A DNA stretch of 38,232 bases, from assembly GCA_000438195.1 (NCBI GenBank), contig FR903073.1, forward strand, positions 5,752-43,983, written 5' to 3'. The stretch comes from Mycoplasma sp. CAG:776. Lineage in GTDB: Bacteria > Bacillota_I > Bacilli_A > RF39 > UBA660. The stretch's first letter is position 1; the number at the start of each line of letters is the position of its first letter. Both the position numbers and the translations under genes were made by a program. The notes beneath the pieces were generated by a model. It had not been told where the DNA came from and searched no databases. It worked only from the letters and a program-made list of their open reading frames with translations. Positions 31,334 to 38,143 of this stretch are shown here, in pieces.

Positions 31334-31783
31334 GTGAAAAAATATATTTTTCTAGTACTATTAATAATTATTTCTATTTCTAGTACCATATTCTTCTATG
31401 TTTTTTTTCAAGAAAAAATACAATTAATAGATACAAAAAGAAGAGAAGTTTGTAGTACCAATAAGCTTAAGGAATACAGTAATTATAATGTATACTCATA
31501 TTGTTTAGATGATATTTTTCTTCTAACTAATAAAGCAAAATATAATATTACCGATTACTTAAATAAGCATGGTTTTGAAAATATTTTAGATTTATTTGAA
31601 GTATATAGTATAGCTTATGATGGTGGAAGCAAAATATATAAATTATCTACTCCAGCAAATGCCAAAGAGGAATCCGTCCTAATAATTGACTGTAATAGTA
31701 AACAATTCCATAATAACAACATATATATTATTCCAGAAGACAATGATATTGGAATAAAAATATGTCAACAAGATAGCAATTAG
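31334..31783 (+). CDS. small secreted or membrane-anchored hypothetical protein
   Basis: 149 residues from GTG 31334 (AAAGGG about 9 nt upstream). The head MKKYIFLVLLIIISISSTIFF is a signal peptide or membrane anchor; there is no lipobox. The external part has four Cys (REVCSTN, YSYCLDD, IIDCNSK, IKICQQD), suggesting two disulfides. No family recognised. It lies downstream of promoter copy B and ahead of the tRNA gene. Its closeness to the ABC transporters may or may not be meaningful. Confidence 0.65.
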   Translation: MKKYIFLVLLIIISISSTIFFYVFFQEKIQLIDTKRREVCSTNKLKEYSNYNVYSYCLDDIFLLTNKAKYNITDYLNKHGFENILDLFEVYSIAYDGGSKIYKLSTPANAKEESVLIIDCNSKQFHNNNIYIIPEDNDIGIKICQQDSN

Positions 31784-31862
31784 TAGAATGGATTACTATA
31801 TTTTAAATTGTAAATATATCAAAAATAATCGATAAGAAAAAAATAAAAAATAAGTAAAAATA

Positions 31863-31891
31863 TTGTAAGTAAAAATAAAATATGATAGAAT
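31863..31891 (+). promoter_or_regulatory. promoter for tRNA-Glu
   Basis: -35 TTGTAA (31863-31868), a 17-nt spacer, -10 TAGAAT (31886-31891), placing the transcript start about 25 nt before the mature tRNA. Confidence 0.55.
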
Positions 31892-31892
31892 A

Positions 31893-31917
31893 AGAATGTC
31901 TTAAACAAAGACATTCT
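31893..31917. repeat. 10-bp inverted repeat between the tRNA promoter and the tRNA
   Basis: AGAATGTCTT (31893-31902) and AAGACATTCT (31908-31917) are perfect arms around AAACA. It begins right after the -10 and so would straddle the predicted transcription start. This suggests an operator, or a terminator stem for the upstream gene with only a poor T tail. Confidence 0.55.
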
Positions 31918-31921
31918 ATTT

Positions 31922-31999
31922 GGTCTGTTGGAGAAGTGGTTTTAACTCGTATGCCTCTCAAGCATATATTCACGGGTTCGAATCCCGTACAGATCACCA
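31922..31999 (+). tRNA. tRNA-Glu (anticodon CTC), CCA encoded
   Basis: Acceptor GGTCTGT pairs with ACAGATC, D-stem GAG/CTC, anticodon stem TATGC/GCATA with loop CTCTCAA (anticodon CTC, reading GAG). The variable loop is TATTC, the T-arm ACGGG-TTCGAAT-CCCGT, then discriminator A and an encoded CCA. The short variable loop excludes Leu and Ser, and the T-arm is like that of Bacillus tRNA-Glu. It has its own promoter and terminator. Confidence 0.9.
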
Positions 32000-32012
32000 A
32001 AAAAGAAATTAT

Positions 32013-32037
32013 AAGCTCTGTATTAGGAGCTTTTTTT
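32013..32037 (+). terminator. intrinsic terminator after tRNA-Glu
   Basis: AAGCTC (32013-32018) pairs with GAGCTT (32027-32032), 8-nt loop, T7 run. Confidence 0.85.
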
Positions 32038-32044
32038 ATGTAGT

Positions 32045-32073
32045 TTGCTAAAAGGTGCGAATTATGCTATAAT
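32045..32073 (+). promoter_or_regulatory. promoter for the 32101 gene
   Basis: -35 TTGCTA (32045-32050), a 17-nt spacer ending in TGC (extended -10), consensus -10 TATAAT (32068-32073). Confidence 0.7.
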
Positions 32074-32100
32074 ATAAAACTAATAAAAGGGGAATTGGTT

Positions 32101-33072
32101 ATGAATGAAGCAATAAATGCAACACAAAAAATGATAAAAACTCAAGTAGATGCCCAAAGAATATTGATGATGGGCATTCCATTTAGCGAATATCAAAGAG
32201 TATATAAGGATACAAATGAAAACATCGATGGCTATATGAGGCTAATGGATTTAGAAGGGAAAAGGAATGCTTTAACTGTTTTAGCTAGTGGAGACCATGC
32301 TTTTAATTTAGTTTATCATGGTATTTTAGATATTGAAACGTTTGATACCAATAGATTAACGGAATATTATTCTTTAGGATTAAAAAGAGCAGCTATATTA
32401 AAATATGATTATTATAGTTACTTATGTTTTATGCGAAAAATTGTAGATCGAAAAACCTCATTAGAAGAATTAACAGAGTTAGTAAAAGGATTATTTTCTT
32501 TTATGGATTCTAAAATGTGTCTTTATTGGCAAGGAGTAATAGAATATAATTACAAAATTCAAAAACACCAAGAACAACCTTTAAATTTATTTCAAATGAT
32601 ATTAATTAACATCCAAAAAGAACAGATGGCAATTGCCAAAAATACTTATTTAAAAGATTTAGCAAGCTATAATAAATTCCAAGAAAATTTAAAGCGAGCT
32701 CACATTAGTTTTCAATGTTGCGACTGTATGATTTTAGATAGTGTATTTAAATGTCAATATGATTTTCTCTTTCTTTCTAATATAGCTGATTATTTTGACA
32801 AATCTTTTGGATTATATTGGAAATATGATAAATTGAAAGAATATGAAAAGAGATTATTAAAAATAATGAAAGAAAATGGCCAAATAGCTTTAGCCTATTT
32901 AATTAGTTGTTATAGCACTTCAACATCTAGTTTTAGAACCTATCCCGTACTATCATCTAAAATGAGTTTATCGGATTTAGAAAAAGAAGAAATTTTAACT
33001 TTTTCTCATATAGATAATGGTATTCCGTCAAATAAAGTAAAAGATGGTCTAATTTTACGAAAAGTAGCATAA
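32101..33072 (+). CDS. DUF3419/BtaA-like SAM-binding protein, paralogue 2
   Basis: 323 residues from ATG 32101 (AAGGGGA upstream; an in-frame TTG at 32095 is less likely). Motif ALTVLASGDHAFNLV (about 57-71), then FDTNRLTEYYSLGLK (about 80-94), mirrors the protein at 23770 (SSGDQYLNLL, VDINPLTEYYALGIK). A later YDFLFLSNIADYF corresponds to its YDLILCSNILEHL. The Pro of DINP is replaced by Arg here. The middle is helical with several Cys. Probably a SAM-dependent transferase of the DUF3419 type; acceptor unknown. Monocistronic with clear promoter and terminator. Confidence 0.6.
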   Translation: MNEAINATQKMIKTQVDAQRILMMGIPFSEYQRVYKDTNENIDGYMRLMDLEGKRNALTVLASGDHAFNLVYHGILDIETFDTNRLTEYYSLGLKRAAILKYDYYSYLCFMRKIVDRKTSLEELTELVKGLFSFMDSKMCLYWQGVIEYNYKIQKHQEQPLNLFQMILINIQKEQMAIAKNTYLKDLASYNKFQENLKRAHISFQCCDCMILDSVFKCQYDFLFLSNIADYFDKSFGLYWKYDKLKEYEKRLLKIMKENGQIALAYLISCYSTSTSSFRTYPVLSSKMSLSDLEKEEILTFSHIDNGIPSNKVKDGLILRKVA

Positions 33073-33090
33073 ATATAATGTAAAGTAAGT

Positions 33091-33120
33091 AAAGAAAACC
33101 TAGTTTTCTTTTTATTTTTT
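33091..33120 (+). terminator. intrinsic terminator after the 32101 gene
   Basis: AAAGAAAAC (33091-33099) pairs with GTTTTCTTT (33103-33111) around CTA; a T-rich tail extends to 33120. Confidence 0.75.
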
Positions 33121-33145
33121 AGGTAAACTATTGATAGTGGTAATT

Positions 33146-33664
33146 ATGAAAATAAAAATAATTAATTATGATCATATAAAAGAAAGTGAAATAAATGATC
33201 GAATAATCCGTGTAAAAGCTGTAATGATGAATAGTAAAAAAGAGATATTACTAGCAGAAGCTTATACAACAATTCAATTTCCAGGGGGTCACTTAGAAGA
33301 AGGAGAAACGTTAGATGAAGGCTTAAAAAGAGAAGTATTAGAAGAAACTGGAATTATTTTAAATGATGAATATAAACCTTTTTTTGCTTTAAAATATTTT
33401 TTAAAGGACTATCCAGTACAAGGGAATAATCGTAGTATTGAAATATATTATTATTATATTTATACTGACGAACCATATAATTTAGATAATATATATTTAG
33501 ATGATCAAGAACGAAATGGCAATTTTAAATTATCATATGTTCCTTTGAAAAAACTAAAAAAATATTTATTGAAAAATCCAGGTAATTTAGAAATTAATAA
33601 AATAGTAACGAATGAAATGTTATTAGCTATTCGTTACTTAAAGAAAAGTGGCGTCTTGAAATGA
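33146..33664 (+). CDS. Nudix hydrolase
   Basis: 172 residues from ATG 33146; the ribosome-binding site is weak (GTGGT), and in-frame TTG 33131 or GTG 33137 are alternatives. The Nudix box is complete: GGHLEEGETLDEGLKREVLEETGI (about 51-74), metal site REVLEE. The head RVKAVMMNSKKEILLAEAY is the usual first strand pair. It overlaps the glycosyltransferase start by 4 nt (ATGA), so the two are co-translated. A nucleotide-sugar or dinucleotide substrate would fit that partnership, but this is inference. Confidence 0.85.
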   Translation: MKIKIINYDHIKESEINDRIIRVKAVMMNSKKEILLAEAYTTIQFPGGHLEEGETLDEGLKREVLEETGIILNDEYKPFFALKYFLKDYPVQGNNRSIEIYYYYIYTDEPYNLDNIYLDDQERNGNFKLSYVPLKKLKKYLLKNPGNLEINKIVTNEMLLAIRYLKKSGVLK

Positions 33665-34533
33665 AATTAATAACATTTTTAATCCCCTGTTATAACAGTG
33701 CAAGTTATATGAAAAAAGCGATTAATTCTCTATTAAGGTGTAACGCAAAGAAAGAAATTATTTTAGTAAATGATGGCTCTGATGATGATACATTAAAAAT
33801 AGCTGAGGCATATCAAAACAAATATCCTAAAATTATAAAAGTAATTGATCAAGAAAATAAAGGGCCAGGAGGAGCAATTAATGCAGGTTTAAAGATAGCA
33901 GAAGGGAAATACTTTAAAATAGTAGATAGTGATGATTGGTTAGAAGAGGAAAATTTAAATAATATATTAGCAATTTTAAAAGCAAAAAATATCGATGTTT
34001 TATTTACTAACTATGTTTTAGAAAAAAATAATGGTAAAGAAGAAATAGAATACAACATTCCGACCAATAAGAAGATAAGTTGGCAAGAAATAACGGAGTT
34101 ACAAAAAGAAGAGTTCATTTTAATGCATTCGATGATTGTGAAAACTAAAATGTTAAAAAAAGGAAGATTTGAATTGCCTGAAAATACATTTTATGTCGAT
34201 AATCTTTTTGTATTTTTTGTCTTACAACATATGAAAAAAATAATCTATCTGAATATTCCTTTATATCATTATATTATTGGCAGAGATGATCAAACTGTAA
34301 ATAAAAGCATAATGTCAAGTAAAATTGATGATTTAATTTCTGTAATAGAACAAATGATTAAAAATTGTAATTTAAAGAACATGAAAAATGAAAATCTTAA
34401 AAGTTATTTAAAAGATTATATAGAATTTATTATAAATGTAGCAATAAAACATTTAGAAGACATAAATACTCAAATAGCAAATGAAAAAAAAGAAAAACTA
34501 AAAGAATCTTGGAATTATAAAAAGAAGGAGTAA
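33661..34533 (+). CDS. family 2 (GT-A) glycosyltransferase
   Basis: 290 residues. The N-terminal nucleotide-sugar fold starts LITFLIPCYNSASYMKKAIN, continues with IILVNDGSDDDT (about 33-44) and carries the metal-binding DxD-type motif as VDSDDW (about 88-93). FYVDNLFVF (about 176-184) is the acceptor-side ED-type region. No membrane helix is present, so it is cytoplasmic or peripheral. Such enzymes add sugars to lipids, wall polymers or proteins; the acceptor cannot be told. It lies between a Nudix gene and an RNHCP-domain gene in one operon. Confidence 0.9.
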   Translation: MKLITFLIPCYNSASYMKKAINSLLRCNAKKEIILVNDGSDDDTLKIAEAYQNKYPKIIKVIDQENKGPGGAINAGLKIAEGKYFKIVDSDDWLEEENLNNILAILKAKNIDVLFTNYVLEKNNGKEEIEYNIPTNKKISWQEITELQKEEFILMHSMIVKTKMLKKGRFELPENTFYVDNLFVFFVLQHMKKIIYLNIPLYHYIIGRDDQTVNKSIMSSKIDDLISVIEQMIKNCNLKNMKNENLKSYLKDYIEFIINVAIKHLEDINTQIANEKKEKLKESWNYKKKE

Positions 34534-34536
34534 AAG

Positions 34537-34857
34537 ATGGAAACGAAGAAGTTTAAAATGATTGATGAAGCATTTGAATGTATTGTATGCAAAGAAAAAG
34601 TAAAACCATTATCTTATACAGCAAGAGATCATTGCCCTAACTGCTTATGTAGTATTCATATTGACGATTATCCAGGAGATAGACTATGCAAGTGTTTTGG
34701 TATATTACGACCTATAGAAATTGAAAAAGCCAAAAAAGATACATTAAAAATTATATATCGTTGTGATAAATGCGGAATGATCAAGAAAAATAAAATGGCT
34801 CAAGATGATAATTATGATTTAATATTAAAAATCATGAGTCATGATCCTGTAAAGTAA
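34537..34857 (+). CDS. RNHCP-domain zinc-binding protein
   Basis: 106 residues. FECIVCKEKV and YTARDHCPNCLCSIHIDDYP, then GDRLCKC and later IIYRCDKCGMIKKNKMAQDD, reproduce the RNHCP domain, with Asp replacing Asn in the name-giving R-N-H-C-P. The CxxC pairs (Cys15/18, about 33/36, about 70/73) are probable zinc ligands. Function of the family is not established. AAGGAG lies 6 nt before the ATG and 3 nt separate it from the glycosyltransferase. No terminator is visible after it, so some read-through into metA is possible. Confidence 0.8.
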   Translation: METKKFKMIDEAFECIVCKEKVKPLSYTARDHCPNCLCSIHIDDYPGDRLCKCFGILRPIEIEKAKKDTLKIIYRCDKCGMIKKNKMAQDDNYDLILKIMSHDPVK

Positions 34858-34927
34858 AGAATAAAATAGACTATAATGGCAAAAAGTTTGATATAATAAT
34901 AAAACAATTAGAAAAGAGGGAAAAACT

Positions 34928-35809
34928 ATGGCAATTCTTTTAAATAAAAAATTAGAAGTGGCTAATAAACTAAGAGAAGAAGTAAATTTTATTACAAAAT
35001 TAAATAATAACAAACCTCATGTAAAAGTAGGAATTTTAAACTTAATGCCCACTCTAGAAGATACTGAAAGACAATTAATAACGGTTTTAGACGCAAAACT
35101 TTTACAAGTAGAATTAGATTTTATTTATTTAGACACAAAAAAAGTCGAATTAGATAAAAAAGAATATTACCAAAAATATTATCGACCTTTTAGTGAAATT
35201 AAAAATGAAGATTATGATGGGATAATTGTTACAGGTGCTCCTTTAGAACATATTAATTACCATGATATTGACTATATAGAAGAATTAAAGGAATTTTTTA
35301 AATATACCAAAAGCCATGTAAAATCCACTTGCTTTTTATGTTGGGCATCTGAATTTGCTTTACAATATTTCTATGGTGTAAACCGCTATAATTTAGAAGA
35401 AAAGCTATCTGGAGTTTATGAGCATTATATTGTCAGAAAAACGAGTTTAATGAAAGGAATGGATGATTATTTTTTAGTTCCTCAGTCAAGATACTGTAGT
35501 ATTATTGAAGGGGAAGTTATGGAAAGAAAAGATTTAATTTTAACAAGTAAGTCGAATGAATCAGGGCCATATGTATTGGAAAGTGTAGATGGCAGTAAAG
35601 TCTTTTTAACAGGTCATGCGGAATATGATTTATATACATTAGATGGTGAATATAAAAGAGATATTAATAAAGGGTTAGCAATCGAACCACCATGTAATTA
35701 TTATAAAGACAATGATCCAAGTAAAGAACCAGTTTATTCATGGCATAGTACCGCAACAATTATTTATCATAATTGGTTATATTATTATGTTTATCAAGAA
35801 GAAATGTGA
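34928..35809 (+). CDS. metA: homoserine O-acyltransferase MetA, probably acetyl-CoA-specific
   Basis: 293 residues. The family start VKVGILNLMPTLEDTERQL is clear. The nucleophile is Cys138 in CFLCWAS, with the His-Glu pair His230 and Glu232 in LTGHAEYD. The loop TGAPLE places Glu106 where E. coli MetA has Gly111. In characterised enzymes Glu at this site goes with acetyl-CoA and Gly with succinyl-CoA, so O-acetylhomoserine is the likely product, feeding methionine synthesis. GAGGG lies 9 nt before the ATG. A TATAAT at 34892-34897 may be its -10, without a clear -35. No SAM or T-box riboswitch is visible upstream. Its 3' end overlaps the convergent YolD gene by 16 nt. Confidence 0.93.
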   Translation: MAILLNKKLEVANKLREEVNFITKLNNNKPHVKVGILNLMPTLEDTERQLITVLDAKLLQVELDFIYLDTKKVELDKKEYYQKYYRPFSEIKNEDYDGIIVTGAPLEHINYHDIDYIEELKEFFKYTKSHVKSTCFLCWASEFALQYFYGVNRYNLEEKLSGVYEHYIVRKTSLMKGMDDYFLVPQSRYCSIIEGEVMERKDLILTSKSNESGPYVLESVDGSKVFLTGHAEYDLYTLDGEYKRDINKGLAIEPPCNYYKDNDPSKEPVYSWHSTATIIYHNWLYYYVYQEEM

Positions 35810-36105
35810 ATAATTTGATTAAAAGAAAGAACTTTTTTACATCCAAGTTCAATTGTTTTTGAATTTGGATTTATTTTTTTAATAAAGTGAGTAATTTCTT
35901 TTATTTTACCAGCTTCATAATAAGTAAGAGTGATTTTATCTTTACTATAATAAGCATCTAATAATTGTTCACTTAATATACTGATTTCTTCTGGAAATAA
36001 AGTAGGCCTAATAATATGTTTTTCTTCTTCTATTTCTATGATTGTATTTTTGAGTGGAACCAGTGAATTAAAAGGTTGCCATTTAACAAATCCACGATCA
36101 ATCAT
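35794..36105 (-). CDS. YolD-like protein
   Basis: 103 residues. The start MIDRGFVKWQPFNSLVPLKN fits the YolD-like pattern of D-R-G-x-x-K-W-x-x-F/M-x-L-P-E/L-H/K, and the rest forms a small beta-rich domain (KITLTYYEAGKIKEITHFIK). In Bacillus such genes lie next to Y-family polymerase genes of the UvrX/YqjW type, as here. Its ATG overlaps the polymerase stop codon (ATGA), so it is the second gene of that operon. Biochemical role unknown; a lesion-bypass accessory role is inferred from the pairing. Confidence 0.78.
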   Translation of the reverse strand: MIDRGFVKWQPFNSLVPLKNTIIEIEEEKHIIRPTLFPEEISILSEQLLDAYYSKDKITLTYYEAGKIKEITHFIKKINPNSKTIELGCKKVLSFNQIIHISS

Positions 36106-37361
36106 GCTGTATGTCCTCCAATCTTTCCATTACGTTCATGAATGGTTGAATCAGAGAGCAAACTAGAAGCTTTAAGGAGTGAATTTTTACCATATTTATC
36201 TTTAATTTCTAATATAGCTTGATTGATTTTCTCTTGCTCTTCTACTTCTTCGAAGTGTTCAAAGATATTTAATTGTATACCATCTTTATAAGCAAGGCCG
36301 CCACAAGCAAGAGTAACTTTTCTAATAGGATCTCCTTCATAAAATTTATCAAAAATCATAAGTACATTAGCCAAAATATCTTTTTCTAAATCAGTAGGAT
36401 TATTTAGTTTTACTTGATGATAAAAACCGCCACCAATACTTTTAGAGTACCCAATTCCAAGACCAATAGAAGAGCAAGTTTTATGGTTTTGGTGTAGTCG
36501 AATAGCTAAAACATCTATCATTTCTCGAATAATAATTTTAATATTTTCTCCATTATAATCTTTAAATAAAACCTGACTATGAGAATAAGACTGATCAATC
36601 TCTTTTTTTAAATGTTCGATTCTACTTAAATCAATTCCATTTGCATGATTCCATAATTCCACTCCAATCACTCCAAATTTTTGCTTTAATTTATTTCGAT
36701 CATAATGAGCTAAATCATATATCGAATAGATACCTAATTTATTTAAATTTTTTTCCATTCTTGGACCAATTCCCCACATTTTAGAAAGGGGAGCAATGCT
36801 CCATAATTTAAGAGGAATATCCTCATAAGTCCATTTGGCAATGAAATCTTGGTTGTGTTTTGCTTCAATATCCATACTAACTTTAGCTAAAAGCATATTA
36901 GGGCCAATTCCACAAGTAGCATATAAACCAGTAGTTTTTCGCACATCATCAAGTATTTCCAAAGCAAGTTCATAATCGGTCTTTTGATACATTTTAAGAT
37001 AATCTGTCACATCTAAAAAACATTCATCAATGGAATAGATATGTAAATCATCTTTAGAAACATACTTTAAATAAACTTGCACCACTTCTTTTGACTTTTG
37101 TAAATAAAGATTCATTCTTGGTTTTACAATAGTGTACTTAATATGTTTAGGAATTTCATATAATCGCACTCTAGAAGGAACGCCTTGTGCTTTTAAGTAA
37201 GGACTAACAGCCAAAGTAATTGCTCCATTTCCTTGATTAGGGTTAGCAACTACTAAAGGATAAGCAAAAGGATCAAGTTTGCGTTCAAAACATTCACAAC
37301 TAGCAAAGAAGCTTTTAAGATCAATACATAAAAAATTTCTATTCAAATAAACTTGTTCCAT
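36102..37361 (-). CDS. Y-family DNA polymerase (UvrX/YqjW, UmuC-like)
   Basis: 419 residues from the ATG at 37361, where GGTGATGGT lies just upstream; an earlier in-frame ATG at 37394 overlaps the promoter -10 region and is unlikely. The palm domain begins FLCIDLKSFFASCE (first metal Asp), and the second acidic pair is in YSIDECFLD. TCGIGPNMLLAKVSMDIEAK and LSKMWGIGPRMEKNLNKLGI are finger and helix-hairpin-helix signatures. The C-terminus (SLLSDSTIHERNGKIGGH) is typical of the UvrX/YqjW branch rather than DinB. It performs error-prone lesion bypass. Cotranscribed with the YolD-like gene; the promoter carries an SOS-like sequence. Confidence 0.92.
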   Translation of the reverse strand: MEQVYLNRNFLCIDLKSFFASCECFERKLDPFAYPLVVANPNQGNGAITLAVSPYLKAQGVPSRVRLYEIPKHIKYTIVKPRMNLYLQKSKEVVQVYLKYVSKDDLHIYSIDECFLDVTDYLKMYQKTDYELALEILDDVRKTTGLYATCGIGPNMLLAKVSMDIEAKHNQDFIAKWTYEDIPLKLWSIAPLSKMWGIGPRMEKNLNKLGIYSIYDLAHYDRNKLKQKFGVIGVELWNHANGIDLSRIEHLKKEIDQSYSHSQVLFKDYNGENIKIIIREMIDVLAIRLHQNHKTCSSIGLGIGYSKSIGGGFYHQVKLNNPTDLEKDILANVLMIFDKFYEGDPIRKVTLACGGLAYKDGIQLNIFEHFEEVEEQEKINQAILEIKDKYGKNSLLKASSLLSDSTIHERNGKIGGHTA

Positions 37362-37379
37362 ACCATCACCTACATTTTC

Positions 37380-37408
37380 ATTATAAGCAAACAAATGTAT
37401 TTAATCAA
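37380..37408 (-). promoter_or_regulatory. promoter for the polymerase-yolD operon with an SOS-box-like spacer
   Basis: Minus strand: -35 TTGATT (37408-37403), a 17-nt spacer, consensus -10 TATAAT (37385-37380). The spacer reads AAATACATTTGTTTGCT; its ATACATTTGTTT matches 8 of 12 bases of a Bacillus LexA site GAACATATGTTC. LexA control is plausible but the match is imperfect. Confidence 0.65.
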
Positions 37409-37438
37409 GTGGCAAAATATGGTAAATAAAAAGAGAAA

Positions 37439-37900
37439 TTAATTTTGAACTTCCGTTTTTATTTGAATTTCTTCGTCAATTCTTCCTGTAATAAAATCAG
37501 CTGAAACATGAAAATATTTACAAAAACTAATAATATAAGAAGTAAGAGCCAGATTAATTCCATTTTCATATTTACTAATAGAAGAACGGGTAATATTAAA
37601 GGCTTTAGCTAAATCATCTTGTGTAAGGTCATTTTCTCTTCTAATTCTCTTAATTCTTTTAGCAAGGAGTATAGGATCAATTTCATTTTTGCTATCTGGA
37701 TATTTCCATGTATCATTAAAACCTAAAACATAATCAAAGGATACATGAAAAAAGCGACAAAACTTATCCAATTGTCTTAAGGGAATAAAATCATTTTCTC
37801 GCTCCCAAGTATTATAACTACTATAAGCAACACCAAGCATTTTAGCTACATCTTTTTGATTTAAATCAGCATATATACGAACTTTTTTTAATTTCATCAT
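37439..37900 (-). CDS. XRE-family regulator with two tandem HTH domains, divergent to the second surface-protein gene
   Basis: 153 residues. HTH 1 occupies about 1-62 (LNQKDVAKMLGVAYSSYNTW ending FDYVLGFNDTWKYP). HTH 2 occupies about 80-142 (LTQDDLAKAFNITRSSISKY ending SADFITGRID). The tail of HTH 1 resembles that of the single-HTH protein at 9168-9398, also divergent to a surface-protein gene. Two HTHs in one chain could bind a two-site operator as a monomer. AAAGAGAG lies 6 nt before the first of two adjacent ATGs. Probable local repressor of the divergent promoter at 38002. Confidence 0.82.
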   Translation of the reverse strand: MMKLKKVRIYADLNQKDVAKMLGVAYSSYNTWERENDFIPLRQLDKFCRFFHVSFDYVLGFNDTWKYPDSKNEIDPILLAKRIKRIRRENDLTQDDLAKAFNITRSSISKYENGINLALTSYIISFCKYFHVSADFITGRIDEEIQIKTEVQN

Positions 37901-38001
37901 ATCAAACTCTCTTTCTTTATTTTAATTTTCACACAAAAAGTTAAAACAAAGAACTATAGTATGTTACATAAAATAAAAATTAGATAAATAGAACAAAAAC
38001 A

Positions 38002-38030
38002 TTGACTATTGCTCAATAATAATGTATATT
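38002..38030 (+). promoter_or_regulatory. promoter with embedded inverted repeat for the 38144 gene
   Basis: -35 TTGACT (38002-38007), a 17-nt spacer, -10 TATATT (38025-38030). The spacer starts with the perfect inverted repeat TATTG-CT-CAATA (38007-38018), a likely operator for the divergent XRE protein. The leader to the ATG is about 110 nt and contains GACAAG paired with CTTTGTC (38063-38085, one bulge). Confidence 0.65.
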
Positions 38031-38143
38031 AAAAATATAACAGATAATGCAAGGCAGATATTGACAAGTTTTGCTAACCTTTGTCGAACAGCATGCATAT
38101 CATCTAAAAGTGTGTTACTATTCACGAGAAAAGAGGGAATATT

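Noticed and set aside
31922..31999. tRNA-Leu or tRNA-Ser reading of the tRNA gene
   Set aside because: Both have a long variable arm, but here the variable loop is 5 nt. The 7-nt anticodon loop CTCTCAA gives CTC, so Glu.
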